A DNA stretch of 64,000 nt from Bacteroidota bacterium (GCA_016124735.1 WGMZ01000010.1:62001-126000), one strand, 5' to 3'; positions 1-8,389 are shown, numbered from the stretch's first letter. The notes: generated by a model from the letters alone, not told the origin. Program-made: numbers and translations.

Positions 1-249
1 GAATGCCATGACAAAACCCGAAAAGAAGGTTCGGAAAGTTCCGTAGCGTTCGGCTGTTACTGAAGTAAAGAAATATAGGAAGCCCGCGAGTACTGCCAAC
101 GTAATTCCAAAATGAACAGCGCCAACAAAGCGTCTCCAAAACTTGCGCTTCCCCCGCATAAGAAAGCGGATGGCGCGGTAGGCAAATAAGTCGGTAATGA
201 TAATAAATCCGAAGACAAAAACCAGCGTATTCAATAGGGGTGACTTCAT
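1..249 (-). CDS. Membrane protein N-terminus, partial (possible metallophosphoesterase)
   Basis: The reverse strand is open from an ATG at 249 to the window edge, giving the first 83 residues of a protein that continues outside. They form a hydrophobic segment (about residues 6-23), a strongly basic stretch (RFLMRGKRKFWRR, about 28-40) and a second hydrophobic segment (about 46-62). This two-helix membrane N-terminus resembles the leader part of Bacteroidota membrane-bound calcineurin-like phosphoesterases, but no catalytic motif lies inside the window, so the family call is a guess. It is divergent from the proline dehydrogenase gene, with about 50 bp between them. Confidence 0.55.
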   Translation of the reverse strand, partial: MKSPLLNTLVFVFGFIIITDLFAYRAIRFLMRGKRKFWRRFVGAVHFGITLAVLAGFLYFFTSVTAERYGTFRTFFSGFVMAF

Positions 250-295
250 TCTGTTTATGCGGAATAAACCGCGGGTTTCTTAAAGTGCTTTTTAC

Positions 296-303
296 TAATT
301 TTG
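296..303 (+). promoter_or_regulatory. Possible -7 box TAATTTTG overlapping the TTG start
   Basis: TAATTTTG is an exact match to the Bacteroidota TAnnTTTG box, but it overlaps the TTG used as start at 301. If it is real, translation of proline dehydrogenase would begin further in, for example at the in-frame TTG at 322. No clear -33 element was found. Confidence 0.35.
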
Positions 304-1527
304 AGCCGAAATTTTAAGCCATTGGAACCTACAGGATATCCGGAAACCGAATTTTCATTTACCGACACTTCCATCGCTTTTCAGGATAAAAGCAACGAAG
401 ATCTCAAAAAAGCCAGGCTCATGTTTTCAACCTTTAATTACAAATGGTTGTTAAAAATGGGCCCTTCAATAGCCAAATTCGGATTAAATGCCGGACTGCC
501 CGTAAAAGGTCTCCTGATGGATACCATTTTCGCTCAATTCTGCGGTGGAGAATCCATCGAAGATTGTGCCGAAACAGTCGAACGGCTCCATAAAGCAGGT
601 ATAGGAACTATTCTCGACTACTCAGTGGAAGGTCAGGAGGATGAAAGAACTTTTGATGCGACAGCTCAGGAAATTATCCGAACCATAGAAAAAGCAGCGG
701 AGGAGCCGGATAAAATTCCGTTTTCTGTATTTAAAGTCACAGGAATCGCACGCTTCATAATTCTCGAAAAAGCAACAAAAGGCGAAGATCATTTGGCAGG
801 CGACGATTTGGCAGAATTTCAACGGGTAAAAAACCGATTCTTCAAAATAACCGGCCGTGCGGCCGAATTAAAAATTCCAATTTTGGTCGATGCCGAAGAA
901 ACATGGATTCAGGTAACCATCGACCGTTTGACGGAAGAGGCCATGCGCCAATATAATAAAGAGGCATGTATCGTATACAATACTCTTCAGTTCTATCGTC
1001 ACGATCGCCTCGAGTACCTGAAAAGTTGTATTCTCAATGCTCAGGAAGAAGGCTATTATCTGGGCTACAAATTGGTACGCGGTGCGTATATGGAAAAAGA
1101 AAGACTTCGGGCGTATAAAAGCGGATATCCCTCTCCAATTCAAAGGTCCAAAGCAGAATCTGACCTGGATTTCGACAAAGGACTGCGGATTTGCATTGAC
1201 TACATCGACCGGGTTCATATTGTGGCAGGAACCCATAACGAACAATCCTGCCGGTTCCTCACAGAACTCATGCATGAAAAAGGAATTGCAGTAAACGATA
1301 AAAGCGTTTACTTTGCACAGCTGCTTGGAATGAGCGATCATATCAGTTACAATCTTGCTCATGCAGGCTACAATGTGGCGAAGTACGTGCCTTATGGCCC
1401 GTTAAAAGAAGTACTCCCTTATCTTTCAAGAAGAGCGGAAGAAAACAGTTCTGTAAAAGGACAAGCAGGCAGAGAATTGGGCCTGATTAACGCCGAATTA
1501 AAAAGAAGAAATCAAAATCCGAAATGA
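301..1527 (+). CDS. Proline dehydrogenase (PutA-type PRODH domain)
   Basis: Oxidises L-proline to pyrroline-5-carboxylate with FAD and passes electrons to the quinone pool; first step of proline catabolism. The 408-residue protein is a single-domain PRODH with a helical N-terminus and an FAD-binding TIM barrel. Typical motifs are visible: KLVRGAYMEKER (about 260), THNEQS (about 304) and near the C-terminus YVPYGPLKEVLPYLSRRAEE with the substrate-binding arginine pair. There is no ATG before the conserved N-terminal part, so TTG at 301 or TTG at 322 must serve as start. The stop overlaps the next ATG (ATGA), so DUF4290 is translationally coupled. No P5C dehydrogenase domain is attached, unlike enterobacterial PutA. 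Confidence 0.92.
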   Translation: MSRNFKPLEPTGYPETEFSFTDTSIAFQDKSNEDLKKARLMFSTFNYKWLLKMGPSIAKFGLNAGLPVKGLLMDTIFAQFCGGESIEDCAETVERLHKAGIGTILDYSVEGQEDERTFDATAQEIIRTIEKAAEEPDKIPFSVFKVTGIARFIILEKATKGEDHLAGDDLAEFQRVKNRFFKITGRAAELKIPILVDAEETWIQVTIDRLTEEAMRQYNKEACIVYNTLQFYRHDRLEYLKSCILNAQEEGYYLGYKLVRGAYMEKERLRAYKSGYPSPIQRSKAESDLDFDKGLRICIDYIDRVHIVAGTHNEQSCRFLTELMHEKGIAVNDKSVYFAQLLGMSDHISYNLAHAGYNVAKYVPYGPLKEVLPYLSRRAEENSSVKGQAGRELGLINAELKRRNQNPK

Positions 1528-2213
1528 TCGATCCGGAATATTACAATACGCAAAGAGAGAAACTGCGCATATCCGAATACGGAAGAAACGTGCAAGACAT
1601 GGTGGCTTATATCAAGAGCATCGACGATAAAAGCAAACGCAGCCTGATAGCTGCCGGTGTAGTCAACGTAATGGCCACTCTTAATCCTCAATTGAAAGAC
1701 ATGAGTGATTACAAGCAAAAGCTTTGGGATCACCTGTTTGCTATTGCCGATTATGATTTGGATGTTGACTGTCCATTTCCAATTCCGGAAAGAGAAGCCA
1801 TGAACCGGAAGCCAGACAGTATTCCGTATCAGGACAACATGATTCGTTTCCGTTTTTACGGTAGAAATGTCCAGAATATGGTCATTGCAGCTTCTGAGAT
1901 GGAAGAAGGAGAAACACGCACTACTTTCATCAATCTCATTGCTTCTTTCATGCTGAACTCCTGCCGCAATTGGAACAATGAAAACCTGAGCGAAGATGCC
2001 ATTTCAGAACATATGCGCATATTGTCAGGCGGCAAACTGGAACTGAGCCCGAGTGAAATCACCATTTTGTACCATACAAAAGACAGCCCGCGCACCCAGG
2101 GTGGCGATCGAAATTTCCGCAACAATAACGGACGAAATAACCGCACCCGTAATAATGGCGGCGGGCGGAACAACCGCAATAATAACGGGCGGAACAACCG
2201 CACCCGCAAATAA
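1524..2213 (+). CDS. DUF4290 domain protein with Asn/Arg/Gly-rich tail
   Basis: A 229-residue protein of the Bacteroidota-specific DUF4290 family; biochemical function unknown. The conserved globular part (about residues 1-185) starts with the typical YNTQREKLRISEYGRNVQDM and contains KLWDHLF. It is followed by a low-complexity tail (about 188-229) made of N, R and G in repeats of the form NNGRNNRTR. The basic, polar tail suggests RNA or ribosome contact, but that is inference. The gene overlaps proline dehydrogenase by 4 nt and lies 83 nt before murA; the DUF4290-murA neighbourhood is recurrent in Bacteroidota. Confidence 0.85.
   Translation: MIDPEYYNTQREKLRISEYGRNVQDMVAYIKSIDDKSKRSLIAAGVVNVMATLNPQLKDMSDYKQKLWDHLFAIADYDLDVDCPFPIPEREAMNRKPDSIPYQDNMIRFRFYGRNVQNMVIAASEMEEGETRTTFINLIASFMLNSCRNWNNENLSEDAISEHMRILSGGKLELSPSEITILYHTKDSPRTQGGDRNFRNNNGRNNRTRNNGGGRNNRNNNGRNNRTRK
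2120..2213 (+). repeat. Repeats encoding the NNGRNNRTR tail of DUF4290 protein
   Basis: Imperfect direct repeats (CGGACGAAATAACCGCACCCG, then CGGGCGGAACAACCGC twice) inside the 3' end of the DUF4290 gene. They encode the Asn/Arg/Gly-rich tail. Such repeats can change unit number by slippage. Confidence 0.6.
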
Positions 2214-2296
2214 TTCCGGCTATACACAAACCGCTGTTTACAAAGTTTTACCCTTCCATTGGCCCTTTTGTGTTTCTTTGAGAAAAAAGCAGCATC

Positions 2297-3604
2297 ATGG
2301 GTACTTTTAAGATCAAAGGAGGCAATCGGCTAAAAGGTGAAATTGTTCCTCAGGGCGCAAAGAATGAAGCACTGCAAATTTTATCCGCAGTACTGCTTAC
2401 TCCAGAACCGGTTATCATCCGCAATATCCCACTCATCCGCGATGTATTAAAATTAATTGAACTGCTGGGCGATTTAGGAGTCGACATCCAAAAGATGGAT
2501 GACCATACTTACCGTTTTGAAGCCAAAAATGTCAATCTGGAGTTCCTCAACTCAGACGAATTCAAGCAAAAAGGGGCAGGTCTCAGAGGTTCCATCATGG
2601 TACTCGGGCCACTGCTCTCCCGATTTGGAAAGGGGTACATCCCCAAACCCGGAGGAGATAAAATTGGGCGCCGACGTTTAGACACCCATTTCATTGGCTT
2701 TCAAAAGCTGGGCGCCGAATTTGTCTACGATTCGGAACACAGCTTTTACAAGGTAAATGCCACCAATCTTAAAGGCGCTTATATCCTGTTGGATGAGCCT
2801 TCCGTTACAGGAACCGCCAATATTATCATGGCTGCTGTGATGGCCGAAGGAAATACCACCATTTACAATGCAGCTTGCGAACCTTATCTCCAGCAGCTTT
2901 GCAGAATGCTCAATGCCATGGGAGCCAAAATTACCGGACTTGGCACCAACCTCATTGAGGTAGAAGGAGTAGAGGAGCTTCATGGCTGTGATCACAGCAT
3001 GCTTCCCGATATGATTGAGGTAGGAAGTTTTATCGGACTGGCCGCCATGACACAAAGCGATATAACCATCAAAGGCGCAGGAGTAAAACATTTGGGAATT
3101 ATCCCGGAAATATTTCGAAGGATGGGTATAGAATTGGGAATAATAGGAGATGATATCCGGGTGGTACCCCAGGAAAGTTACCAGATCGAAAGCTTCATCG
3201 ATGGATCCATCATGACCATTTCCGATGGCCCCTGGCCCTTATTTACACCGGATCTGATTTCCATCGTTTTGGTCACCGCCATCCAGGCCAAAGGCAATGT
3301 GCTTATCCATCAAAAAATGTTCGAGAGTCGATTATTCTTTGTGGACAATCTGATAGATATGGGTGCGCAAATTATCCTGTGCGATCCGCACAGAGCAACT
3401 GTAATGGGACTCAACCGTGCAATAAAACTGAAAGGTATCACCATGAGTTCACCGGATATTCGGGCAGGGGTGGCACTACTGATTGCTGCTCTTTCTGCTG
3501 AGGGAACTTCCACAATTCATAACATAGAACAAATCGATCGTGGTTATCAGTTTATAGACAAACGCCTGAAAGCATTGGGGGCTGAAATTGAGCGTTTAGA
3601 TTAG
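2297..3604 (+). CDS. murA: UDP-N-acetylglucosamine 1-carboxyvinyltransferase MurA
   Basis: First committed step of peptidoglycan synthesis: transfers enolpyruvate from PEP to UDP-GlcNAc in the cytoplasm. The 435-residue length is usual. The N-terminal GAKNEALQ supplies the Lys22-Asn23 pair. The loop that carries the catalytic cysteine in E. coli (PGGCxIGxRP) reads KPGGDKIGRRRLDTH, so residue 121 is Asp rather than Cys. Asp-type MurA enzymes are active but not alkylated by fosfomycin (known for mycobacteria and Chlamydia), so intrinsic fosfomycin tolerance is expected. The gene follows DUF4290 and precedes a redoxin gene that has its own promoter. Confidence 0.97.
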   Translation: MGTFKIKGGNRLKGEIVPQGAKNEALQILSAVLLTPEPVIIRNIPLIRDVLKLIELLGDLGVDIQKMDDHTYRFEAKNVNLEFLNSDEFKQKGAGLRGSIMVLGPLLSRFGKGYIPKPGGDKIGRRRLDTHFIGFQKLGAEFVYDSEHSFYKVNATNLKGAYILLDEPSVTGTANIIMAAVMAEGNTTIYNAACEPYLQQLCRMLNAMGAKITGLGTNLIEVEGVEELHGCDHSMLPDMIEVGSFIGLAAMTQSDITIKGAGVKHLGIIPEIFRRMGIELGIIGDDIRVVPQESYQIESFIDGSIMTISDGPWPLFTPDLISIVLVTAIQAKGNVLIHQKMFESRLFFVDNLIDMGAQIILCDPHRATVMGLNRAIKLKGITMSSPDIRAGVALLIAALSAEGTSTIHNIEQIDRGYQFIDKRLKALGAEIERLD

Positions 3605-3703
3605 TTTCCGGATGGTTTATCGTTCCTGAAAACATCGGTGTCTGTAATCTGCCACTCTGAACCATCCAGACCCGCCCTCATTTTAGGCTGGCCGGCTTTT
3701 TGT

Positions 3704-3711
3704 TAACTTTG
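3704..3711 (+). promoter_or_regulatory. -7 promoter box TAACTTTG of the redoxin gene
   Basis: Exact TAnnTTTG match whose last base is 4 nt before the ATG at 3716. A TTTA at about 3681 could be a weak -33 element. The spacing implies a leaderless or nearly leaderless mRNA. Confidence 0.6.
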
Positions 3712-3715
3712 GAGC

Positions 3716-4261
3716 ATGAGCAAAAAAGGAACGCTTTTCATTCCCATTCTTATTGTCATTGGTCTCGCTATTGCATTTTCTTTCAGCAACAGACCGGAAG
3801 CTAAAGTTATTCGTACCCAGGGACCTGGAATTGGAGATCAGGCACCTGAAATTTCTATGGCGGATGCGGATGGTAACCTGCATTCATTATCAGAATTGAA
3901 AGGAAAAATTGTTTTGGTAGATTTTTGGGCATCCTGGTGCAGACCTTGCCGCGAAGAAAACCCAAATCTGGTGAGAACATTTGAGAAATATCATAATGCA
4001 AGATTCCGCAATGCCCGCGAATTCACCATCTTTTCAGTTTCATTAGATGATGAAATGGCGCCCTGGCAAAAAGCCATTAAAAAAGACAACCTGCATTGGG
4101 AGTACCATGTCAGTGATTTGATGAAATGGGATTCCCCTGCTGTAGGAGTATATGGGGTAGAATCCATTCCCAGCAATTTCCTTTTGGATGAAAAAGGAAA
4201 AGTTATTGCCATCAATCTACGGGGAAAAGAACTGGACAAAGTTCTGAAGTCGCTTCAATAA
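3716..4261 (+). CDS. TlpA-like thioredoxin-fold redoxin, membrane anchored
   Basis: A 181-residue protein with an N-terminal hydrophobic anchor or uncleaved signal (residues 7-23) followed by a periplasmic thioredoxin fold. The redox site is WASWCRPC, with cysteines 75 and 78, and a cis-Pro loop SIPSNFLLD sits near residue 150. It belongs to the TlpA/ResA/AhpC-TSA group that reduces or isomerises disulfides of exported proteins, for example in cytochrome c maturation or stress defence. The exact partner cannot be told. It ends just before a clear Rho-independent terminator, so it forms a single-gene unit. Confidence 0.9.
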   Translation: MSKKGTLFIPILIVIGLAIAFSFSNRPEAKVIRTQGPGIGDQAPEISMADADGNLHSLSELKGKIVLVDFWASWCRPCREENPNLVRTFEKYHNARFRNAREFTIFSVSLDDEMAPWQKAIKKDNLHWEYHVSDLMKWDSPAVGVYGVESIPSNFLLDEKGKVIAINLRGKELDKVLKSLQ

Positions 4262-4283
4262 AGAAGCTGTCAAAACGAAATTT

Positions 4284-4309
4284 AACCGCCTGAATTGGCG
4301 GTTTTTTTG
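4284..4309 (+). terminator. Rho-independent terminator after the redoxin gene
   Basis: Perfect 7-bp stem AACCGCC/GGCGGTT with loop TGAATT, followed by a T run. Confidence 0.88.
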
Positions 4310-4377
4310 TGTCATATTGGCACAGATTGGCTTTGGCAAAGCCTTTGACCATAGCAGGTTAATTAGCAAAGAATACA

Positions 4378-4929
4378 ATGAGCAAGAAAAAGCAAGAGGA
4401 GATCGAAGACAACGTAAATACCGAAAACCCGAATAATACAGCCACTGAAGAAAGCAAAGAAGAACGTGCCGAGGATGCAAATGAGGTAAGTACTTTGAAG
4501 GCCGATCTTGCAGAATTGAATGATAAATACCTTCGACTTTATTCCGAGTTTGATAATTTCAAACGCCGTACAGCGCGAGAAAGAATTGAATTAATGCAAA
4601 GCGCATCGCGGGAAGTCATTCTGGCAATGCTCCCTGTTTTAGATGATTTTGAACGGGCAGAAAAATCCATGGAAGCCTCCACTGATATTGAAGCGGTCAA
4701 AGAAGGCGTGAAATTGATTCAACATAAAATGAAATCCGTCCTGACTCAAAGTGGCTTGCAGGCATTGGATTCTATAGGAAAAGACTTTGACGTGGATTTT
4801 CACGAGGCCGTGACAAAAATTCCGGCACCCACAGAAGAGTTAAAAGGCAAAGTAGTAGACGAAGTAGAGCGCGGCTATTTGTTAAAGGATAAGGTGATTC
4901 GTTTCGCTAAAGTGATTGTAGGAGAATAA
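4378..4929 (+). CDS. grpE: Nucleotide exchange factor GrpE
   Basis: Releases ADP from DnaK in the DnaK-DnaJ-GrpE chaperone cycle in the cytoplasm. The 183-residue protein has an acidic, disordered N-terminus (about 1-35), a long coiled-coil helix (about 38-95, with YLRLYSEFDNFKRRTARER) and the C-terminal beta-wing domain ending in GYLLKDKVIRFAKVIVGE, the family signature. It lies 3 nt before dnaJ, so the two form a classic co-chaperone operon. dnaK is not in the window. Confidence 0.97.
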   Translation: MSKKKQEEIEDNVNTENPNNTATEESKEERAEDANEVSTLKADLAELNDKYLRLYSEFDNFKRRTARERIELMQSASREVILAMLPVLDDFERAEKSMEASTDIEAVKEGVKLIQHKMKSVLTQSGLQALDSIGKDFDVDFHEAVTKIPAPTEELKGKVVDEVERGYLLKDKVIRFAKVIVGE

Positions 4930-4932
4930 ACA

Positions 4933-6057
4933 ATGGCGAAAAGAGATTATTACGAAATCCTCGGCCTTAGTAAGGGAGTCAGCGAAGACGAGATTAAAAA
5001 GGCTTACCGCAAAATGGCGATCAAATATCACCCGGATAAAAACCCGGGAGATAAAGAAGCGGAAGAAAATTTCAAAGAAGCTGCTGAAGCTTATGAAGTG
5101 CTTCGCGACCCACAAAAAAGGGCACGATACGACCAATTCGGACATGCCGGAATGGGCGGAAATGGAGGTTTCGGCGGTGGCATGAGCATGGACGATATCT
5201 TCAGTCAATTCGGAGATATTTTTGGAGAAGGTAATCCATTCGAAAGTTTCTTTGGTGGCGGTGGCGGAAGAGGTTCTCGTTCCAGAGGCCGGACCGGTAG
5301 CAATATCCGGATCAAAGTAAAATTGAGCTTGCAGGAATTAGCCAAAGGTGCCGATAAAAAAGTCAAATACCAACGTTTGGCTGTTGCCGAAGGCGTGAGT
5401 TTTAAATCCTGCAGCACCTGCGGAGGAAGCGGCCAGGTGAGAAGGGTAACCAATACCATTCTTGGTCAGATGCAAACCACCAGTGCCTGTCCGAACTGTC
5501 ATGGCAGCGGTAAAATCATTGATAAAAAGCCTAATGGAGTCGACAATTCCGGCCTGAGTTATGTTGATGAACTGGTGGAAATTAAAATTCCAGCCGGTGT
5601 AACTGAAGGCATGCAACTCTCTGTATCCGGAAAAGGAAATGCCGGACCCGGCGGTGGACCCAATGGCGATCTTTTGATTCAGATTGAAGAAGTGGAAGAT
5701 GAGAACCTGCAAAGAGAAGGACAAAATATTCTTTACAATCTCTTCCTGAATTTTGCAGATGCAGCACTCGGAACTCAGGTTGAAGTTCCTACGGTTGACG
5801 GAAAAGTAAAAATCAAAATTGACGCAGGTACCCAAGCAGGAAAAATTCTCCGCCTGCGTGGAAAAGGACTCCCAAGTGTCAATGGATATGGAACAGGAGA
5901 CCAACTTATTCAGGTAAATATCTGGACTCCGACCAAAATGAATGCTGAAGAAAAAGAGCTGATGAATAAATTAAAAACAGCAGATAATTTTCAACCCAAA
6001 CCAGGAAAAGGCGAAAGAGGATTCTTCGATCGCATGAATGAATTTTTTCAGGGTTAA
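4933..6057 (+). CDS. dnaJ: Chaperone DnaJ (two CxxCxGxG repeats only)
   Basis: Hsp40 co-chaperone that stimulates DnaK ATPase and delivers substrates. Order: J domain (1-70) with HPD at 33-35; Gly/Phe and Gly/Arg-rich linker (72-125); substrate-binding domain I; a shortened zinc region; domain II; C-terminal dimerisation region. Canonical type I DnaJ has four CxxCxGxG motifs. Here only two are present (CSTCGGSG at 160-167 and CPNCHGSG at 186-193), so at most one zinc site can form. The protein is nevertheless 374 residues and otherwise intact. It is co-transcribed with grpE and followed by a terminator. Confidence 0.95.
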   Translation: MAKRDYYEILGLSKGVSEDEIKKAYRKMAIKYHPDKNPGDKEAEENFKEAAEAYEVLRDPQKRARYDQFGHAGMGGNGGFGGGMSMDDIFSQFGDIFGEGNPFESFFGGGGGRGSRSRGRTGSNIRIKVKLSLQELAKGADKKVKYQRLAVAEGVSFKSCSTCGGSGQVRRVTNTILGQMQTTSACPNCHGSGKIIDKKPNGVDNSGLSYVDELVEIKIPAGVTEGMQLSVSGKGNAGPGGGPNGDLLIQIEEVEDENLQREGQNILYNLFLNFADAALGTQVEVPTVDGKVKIKIDAGTQAGKILRLRGKGLPSVNGYGTGDQLIQVNIWTPTKMNAEEKELMNKLKTADNFQPKPGKGERGFFDRMNEFFQG

Positions 6058-6077
6058 GTTTAAAACAATAAAATTTC

Positions 6078-6120
6078 AAAGTGCCGGGTTATCTTTCATC
6101 AGAATCCGGCACTTTTTTTA
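6078..6120 (+). terminator. Rho-independent terminator after dnaJ
   Basis: Inverted repeat AAAGTGCCGG / CCGGCACTTT with an 18-nt loop and T tail. It ends immediately before the ATG at 6122 of the next gene. Confidence 0.8.
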
Positions 6121-6121
6121 T

Positions 6122-6574
6122 ATGAAAAATATTCTGCTTCTCTTTTCCGGTATTTTATTCATGGCCTTTGCCTTGTTGCAGGAGCAGTTTGAAATCAAGT
6201 CGTTCGAAATGGAAGCATTTGAGGCCAGCAATGCATTCAGAGCTCAACACCGACGAGACACCTTGACTCTGGATACTTTTCTATGCCAGTTGGCCAGAGA
6301 GCACAGCAAAAATATGGCCAGTGGAAAAGTTGGATTCGGACATCAGGGCTTTCGCCAACGTTGCGAAGAAATTAAAAAGAAAAGGACTTCATACGCCCAG
6401 GCCGAAAATGTCTATTACTCTTCATGGGTAAGTAATGGCAAGGAAGCGGTTGATTCCTGGATTCACAGCAAAGAGCACCGGCAAAACCTGTTGGGAAAAT
6501 CATACCATCGGATGGGAATCGGTATGGCCTCTGGAAAAAAGGGGACTTTTTATACTCAAATCTTCTCCGACTAA
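6122..6574 (+). CDS. CAP (SCP/PR-1) domain secreted protein
   Basis: A 150-residue protein counted from the ATG at 6122, chosen because MKNILLLFSGILFMAFALLQ is a good signal peptide or anchor and an upstream in-frame start would read through the dnaJ terminator. The rest is a compact bacterial CAP domain: NAFRAQHR, the first His in LAREHSKNMAS, FGHQGF, then GKEAVDSWIHSKEHRQNLL and the closing GIGMASG...YTQIFSD. CAP proteins are extracellular and have been linked to adhesion, lipid binding or proteolysis; the bacterial role is generally unknown. It stands alone between dnaJ and der. Confidence 0.82.
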   Translation: MKNILLLFSGILFMAFALLQEQFEIKSFEMEAFEASNAFRAQHRRDTLTLDTFLCQLAREHSKNMASGKVGFGHQGFRQRCEEIKKKRTSYAQAENVYYSSWVSNGKEAVDSWIHSKEHRQNLLGKSYHRMGIGMASGKKGTFYTQIFSD

Positions 6575-6592
6575 GGGGCAAGGGAATTGTAT

Positions 6593-6600
6593 TACCTTTG
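6593..6600 (+). promoter_or_regulatory. -7 box TACCTTTG upstream of der
   Basis: Exact TAnnTTTG match 19 nt before the der ATG at 6620. No convincing -33 element. Confidence 0.45.
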
Positions 6601-6619
6601 CAAGCCTGAATCGCGCCTC

Positions 6620-7981
6620 ATGAGTAAAATTGCAGCCATCGTTGGCAGACCAAATGTCGGAAAATCCACTTTATTTAATCGTCTTGTCGGAGCTCGCAAG
6701 GCCATCGTTGATGACCTCAGCGGTGTAACCCGCGATCGCCATTATGGCAAAGCCGAATGGAAAAACCGCGAATTTGTAGTGATAGATACAGGCGGTTATG
6801 TTCCCCATTCATCCGATGTTTTTGAATCGGCTATTCGCGATCAGGTAGTTATCGCAATTGAAGAGTCTGACATTTTGATTTTTATGGTCGATGTAACGAC
6901 CGGAATCACAGATTTAGACATGGCATTTGCCGACTTGCTCAGAAAAAGTAGAAAACCGGTAATGCTGGTGGTGAATAAGGTAGATAACAATGACAAACTT
7001 ATTGATGCGGCCGAGTTCTATTCTCTGGGATTTGATCCACTTTTCAATCTGTCGTCGATGACAGGCAGTGGAACCGGAGAAATGCTGGATTACATGTACG
7101 ATCATCTGGAACTGGAAAAAGAAGAGGAGCTGATACCTACAGGTGATTTAGAAGAAGTAGATGAAGATCGAATATTTCCAGACACGCCCGGATTGCCCAA
7201 AGTTGCCATTGTAGGAAGGCCAAACGTGGGGAAAAGCTCCCTGGTCAATGCCTTTCTTGGTTATGATAGAAATATTGTCACCCCAATTGCCGGTACAACC
7301 CGAGATACCATTCATACCCATTACAATGCCTTTGGGAAAGAAATGCTCCTGGTTGATACGGCAGGGATCAGAAAAAAAGGTAAGGTTCATGAGAATATTG
7401 AATTTTATTCAGTGCTCAGAGCCATTCGCGCCATTGAAGAATGTGATGTTTGTGTGATTATGGTCGATGCTACACTTGGAGTACAGGCTCAGGACCTCAA
7501 TCTTTTTCATCTGGCAATGAAGAACAGCAAGGGTATATTACTTTTGGTGAATAAATGGGACCTGATTGAAAACAAGGAAACCAATACCGTGAAACAATTC
7601 GAAGAAAGCATTCGCTCCAAGACTGCACCCTTCGTCGATTATCCCATTCATTTCATTTCAGTTCAAAACAAGCAAAGAATTTTTAAAGCCATCGAAAGTA
7701 TCGAGAGCGTGTACGAGAATATGAAAAGAACGGTATCGACTTCGAAGTTGAATGAATTTATTTTGCCCATTATCGAACAAACACCACCTCCTTCTCAAAA
7801 AGGGAAGTACATTCGTATCAAATATGCCACACAGTTGAAAGCAAACTCGGTAGTTTTTGCCTTTTTCTGTAATCTTCCGCAATATGTGAAAGATTCGTAT
7901 AAACGTTTTCTCGAAAACAAAATCCGCAATGAGTATAATTTTCAGGGAGTTCCAATAAAATTATTTTTCAGAAAAAAATAA
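6620..7981 (+). CDS. der: Ribosome biogenesis GTPase Der (EngA)
   Basis: Double GTPase needed for 50S subunit assembly. The start at ATG 6620 gives MSKIAAIVGRPNVGKST, which matches the family N-terminus; a longer frame from 6587 adds 11 residues covering the promoter. Two tandem G domains: the first P-loop at 9-17 and the second GRPNVGKSS at about 199-207, each with DTGG or DTAG and NKxD-type motifs (NKVD, NKWD), then a KH-like C-terminal domain ending in FRKK. Total 453 residues, normal for the family. An acidic linker rich in Glu joins the two G domains. Confidence 0.97.
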   Translation: MSKIAAIVGRPNVGKSTLFNRLVGARKAIVDDLSGVTRDRHYGKAEWKNREFVVIDTGGYVPHSSDVFESAIRDQVVIAIEESDILIFMVDVTTGITDLDMAFADLLRKSRKPVMLVVNKVDNNDKLIDAAEFYSLGFDPLFNLSSMTGSGTGEMLDYMYDHLELEKEEELIPTGDLEEVDEDRIFPDTPGLPKVAIVGRPNVGKSSLVNAFLGYDRNIVTPIAGTTRDTIHTHYNAFGKEMLLVDTAGIRKKGKVHENIEFYSVLRAIRAIEECDVCVIMVDATLGVQAQDLNLFHLAMKNSKGILLLVNKWDLIENKETNTVKQFEESIRSKTAPFVDYPIHFISVQNKQRIFKAIESIESVYENMKRTVSTSKLNEFILPIIEQTPPPSQKGKYIRIKYATQLKANSVVFAFFCNLPQYVKDSYKRFLENKIRNEYNFQGVPIKLFFRKK

Positions 7982-8011
7982 AAAAACTCCTTGCGGGTAC
8001 CAAGATTTAGT

Positions 8012-8019
8012 TATTTTCG
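8012..8019 (+). promoter_or_regulatory. Possible -7 box TATTTTCG upstream of the small lipoprotein
   Basis: TATTTTCG, one base off TAnnTTTG, with TTG at 7991-7993 as a possible -33 element 18 nt upstream. It leaves a leader of about 40 nt. Confidence 0.35.
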
Positions 8020-8063
8020 CAGCAATTTTTCTAACAAACTATTCAATAAAAACCACAGAGAAA

Positions 8064-8324
8064 ATGAAAAAAGTATTTGCTCTTATGTCAATCGTAACCA
8101 TGTTCAGCATGGTAGCTTGTGGACCCGCTAAGGAACACGACGAAGAAGCTGAAAAACAACGCATCGAAGATTCTATCCGAGTTGCTGACTCTACTGCAGC
8201 TGCTCAGCAAGCTATGGAAGAAGAAATGGCCGCTCAACAGGATACTTCTGCTGTCGACACTTCTGCTTCTATGGAAGAAGCTCCAATGGAAGCTCCAATG
8301 GAAGAAGGACACGGCGATCACTAA
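8064..8324 (+). CDS. Small acidic lipoprotein, unknown function
   Basis: An 86-residue protein with a signal peptide and lipobox (FSMVAC, Cys 19). The mature part is almost all Glu, Ala, Asp, Ser and Met, with short repeats such as EEAPMEAPMEEG, and ends GHGDH. No fold or enzyme motif is visible; it is probably a disordered, lipid-anchored periplasmic or surface protein. Similar short acidic lipoproteins are frequent in Bacteroidota and not functionally assigned. It is monocistronic with a terminator right after the stop. Confidence 0.72.
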   Translation: MKKVFALMSIVTMFSMVACGPAKEHDEEAEKQRIEDSIRVADSTAAAQQAMEEEMAAQQDTSAVDTSASMEEAPMEAPMEEGHGDH

Positions 8325-8343
8325 GATCTTCATGTTAAAACAT

Positions 8344-8377
8344 AAAAAAACCCGGCTCATTGAGTCGGGTTTTTTTA
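8344..8377. terminator. Bidirectional terminator between lipoprotein and ctpA
   Basis: Inverted repeat AAACCCGGCTC / GAGTCGGGTTT (one G-T wobble) flanked by A and T runs on both sides. It can stop transcription of the small lipoprotein (+) and of the protease gene (-). Confidence 0.85.
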
Positions 8378-8389
8378 TGGATGAAACTT

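Noticed and set aside
868-1362. Long antisense frame within proline dehydrogenase
   Set aside because: It is the mirror of a strongly conserved gene, has no promoter or ribosome site, and its predicted protein has no family features.
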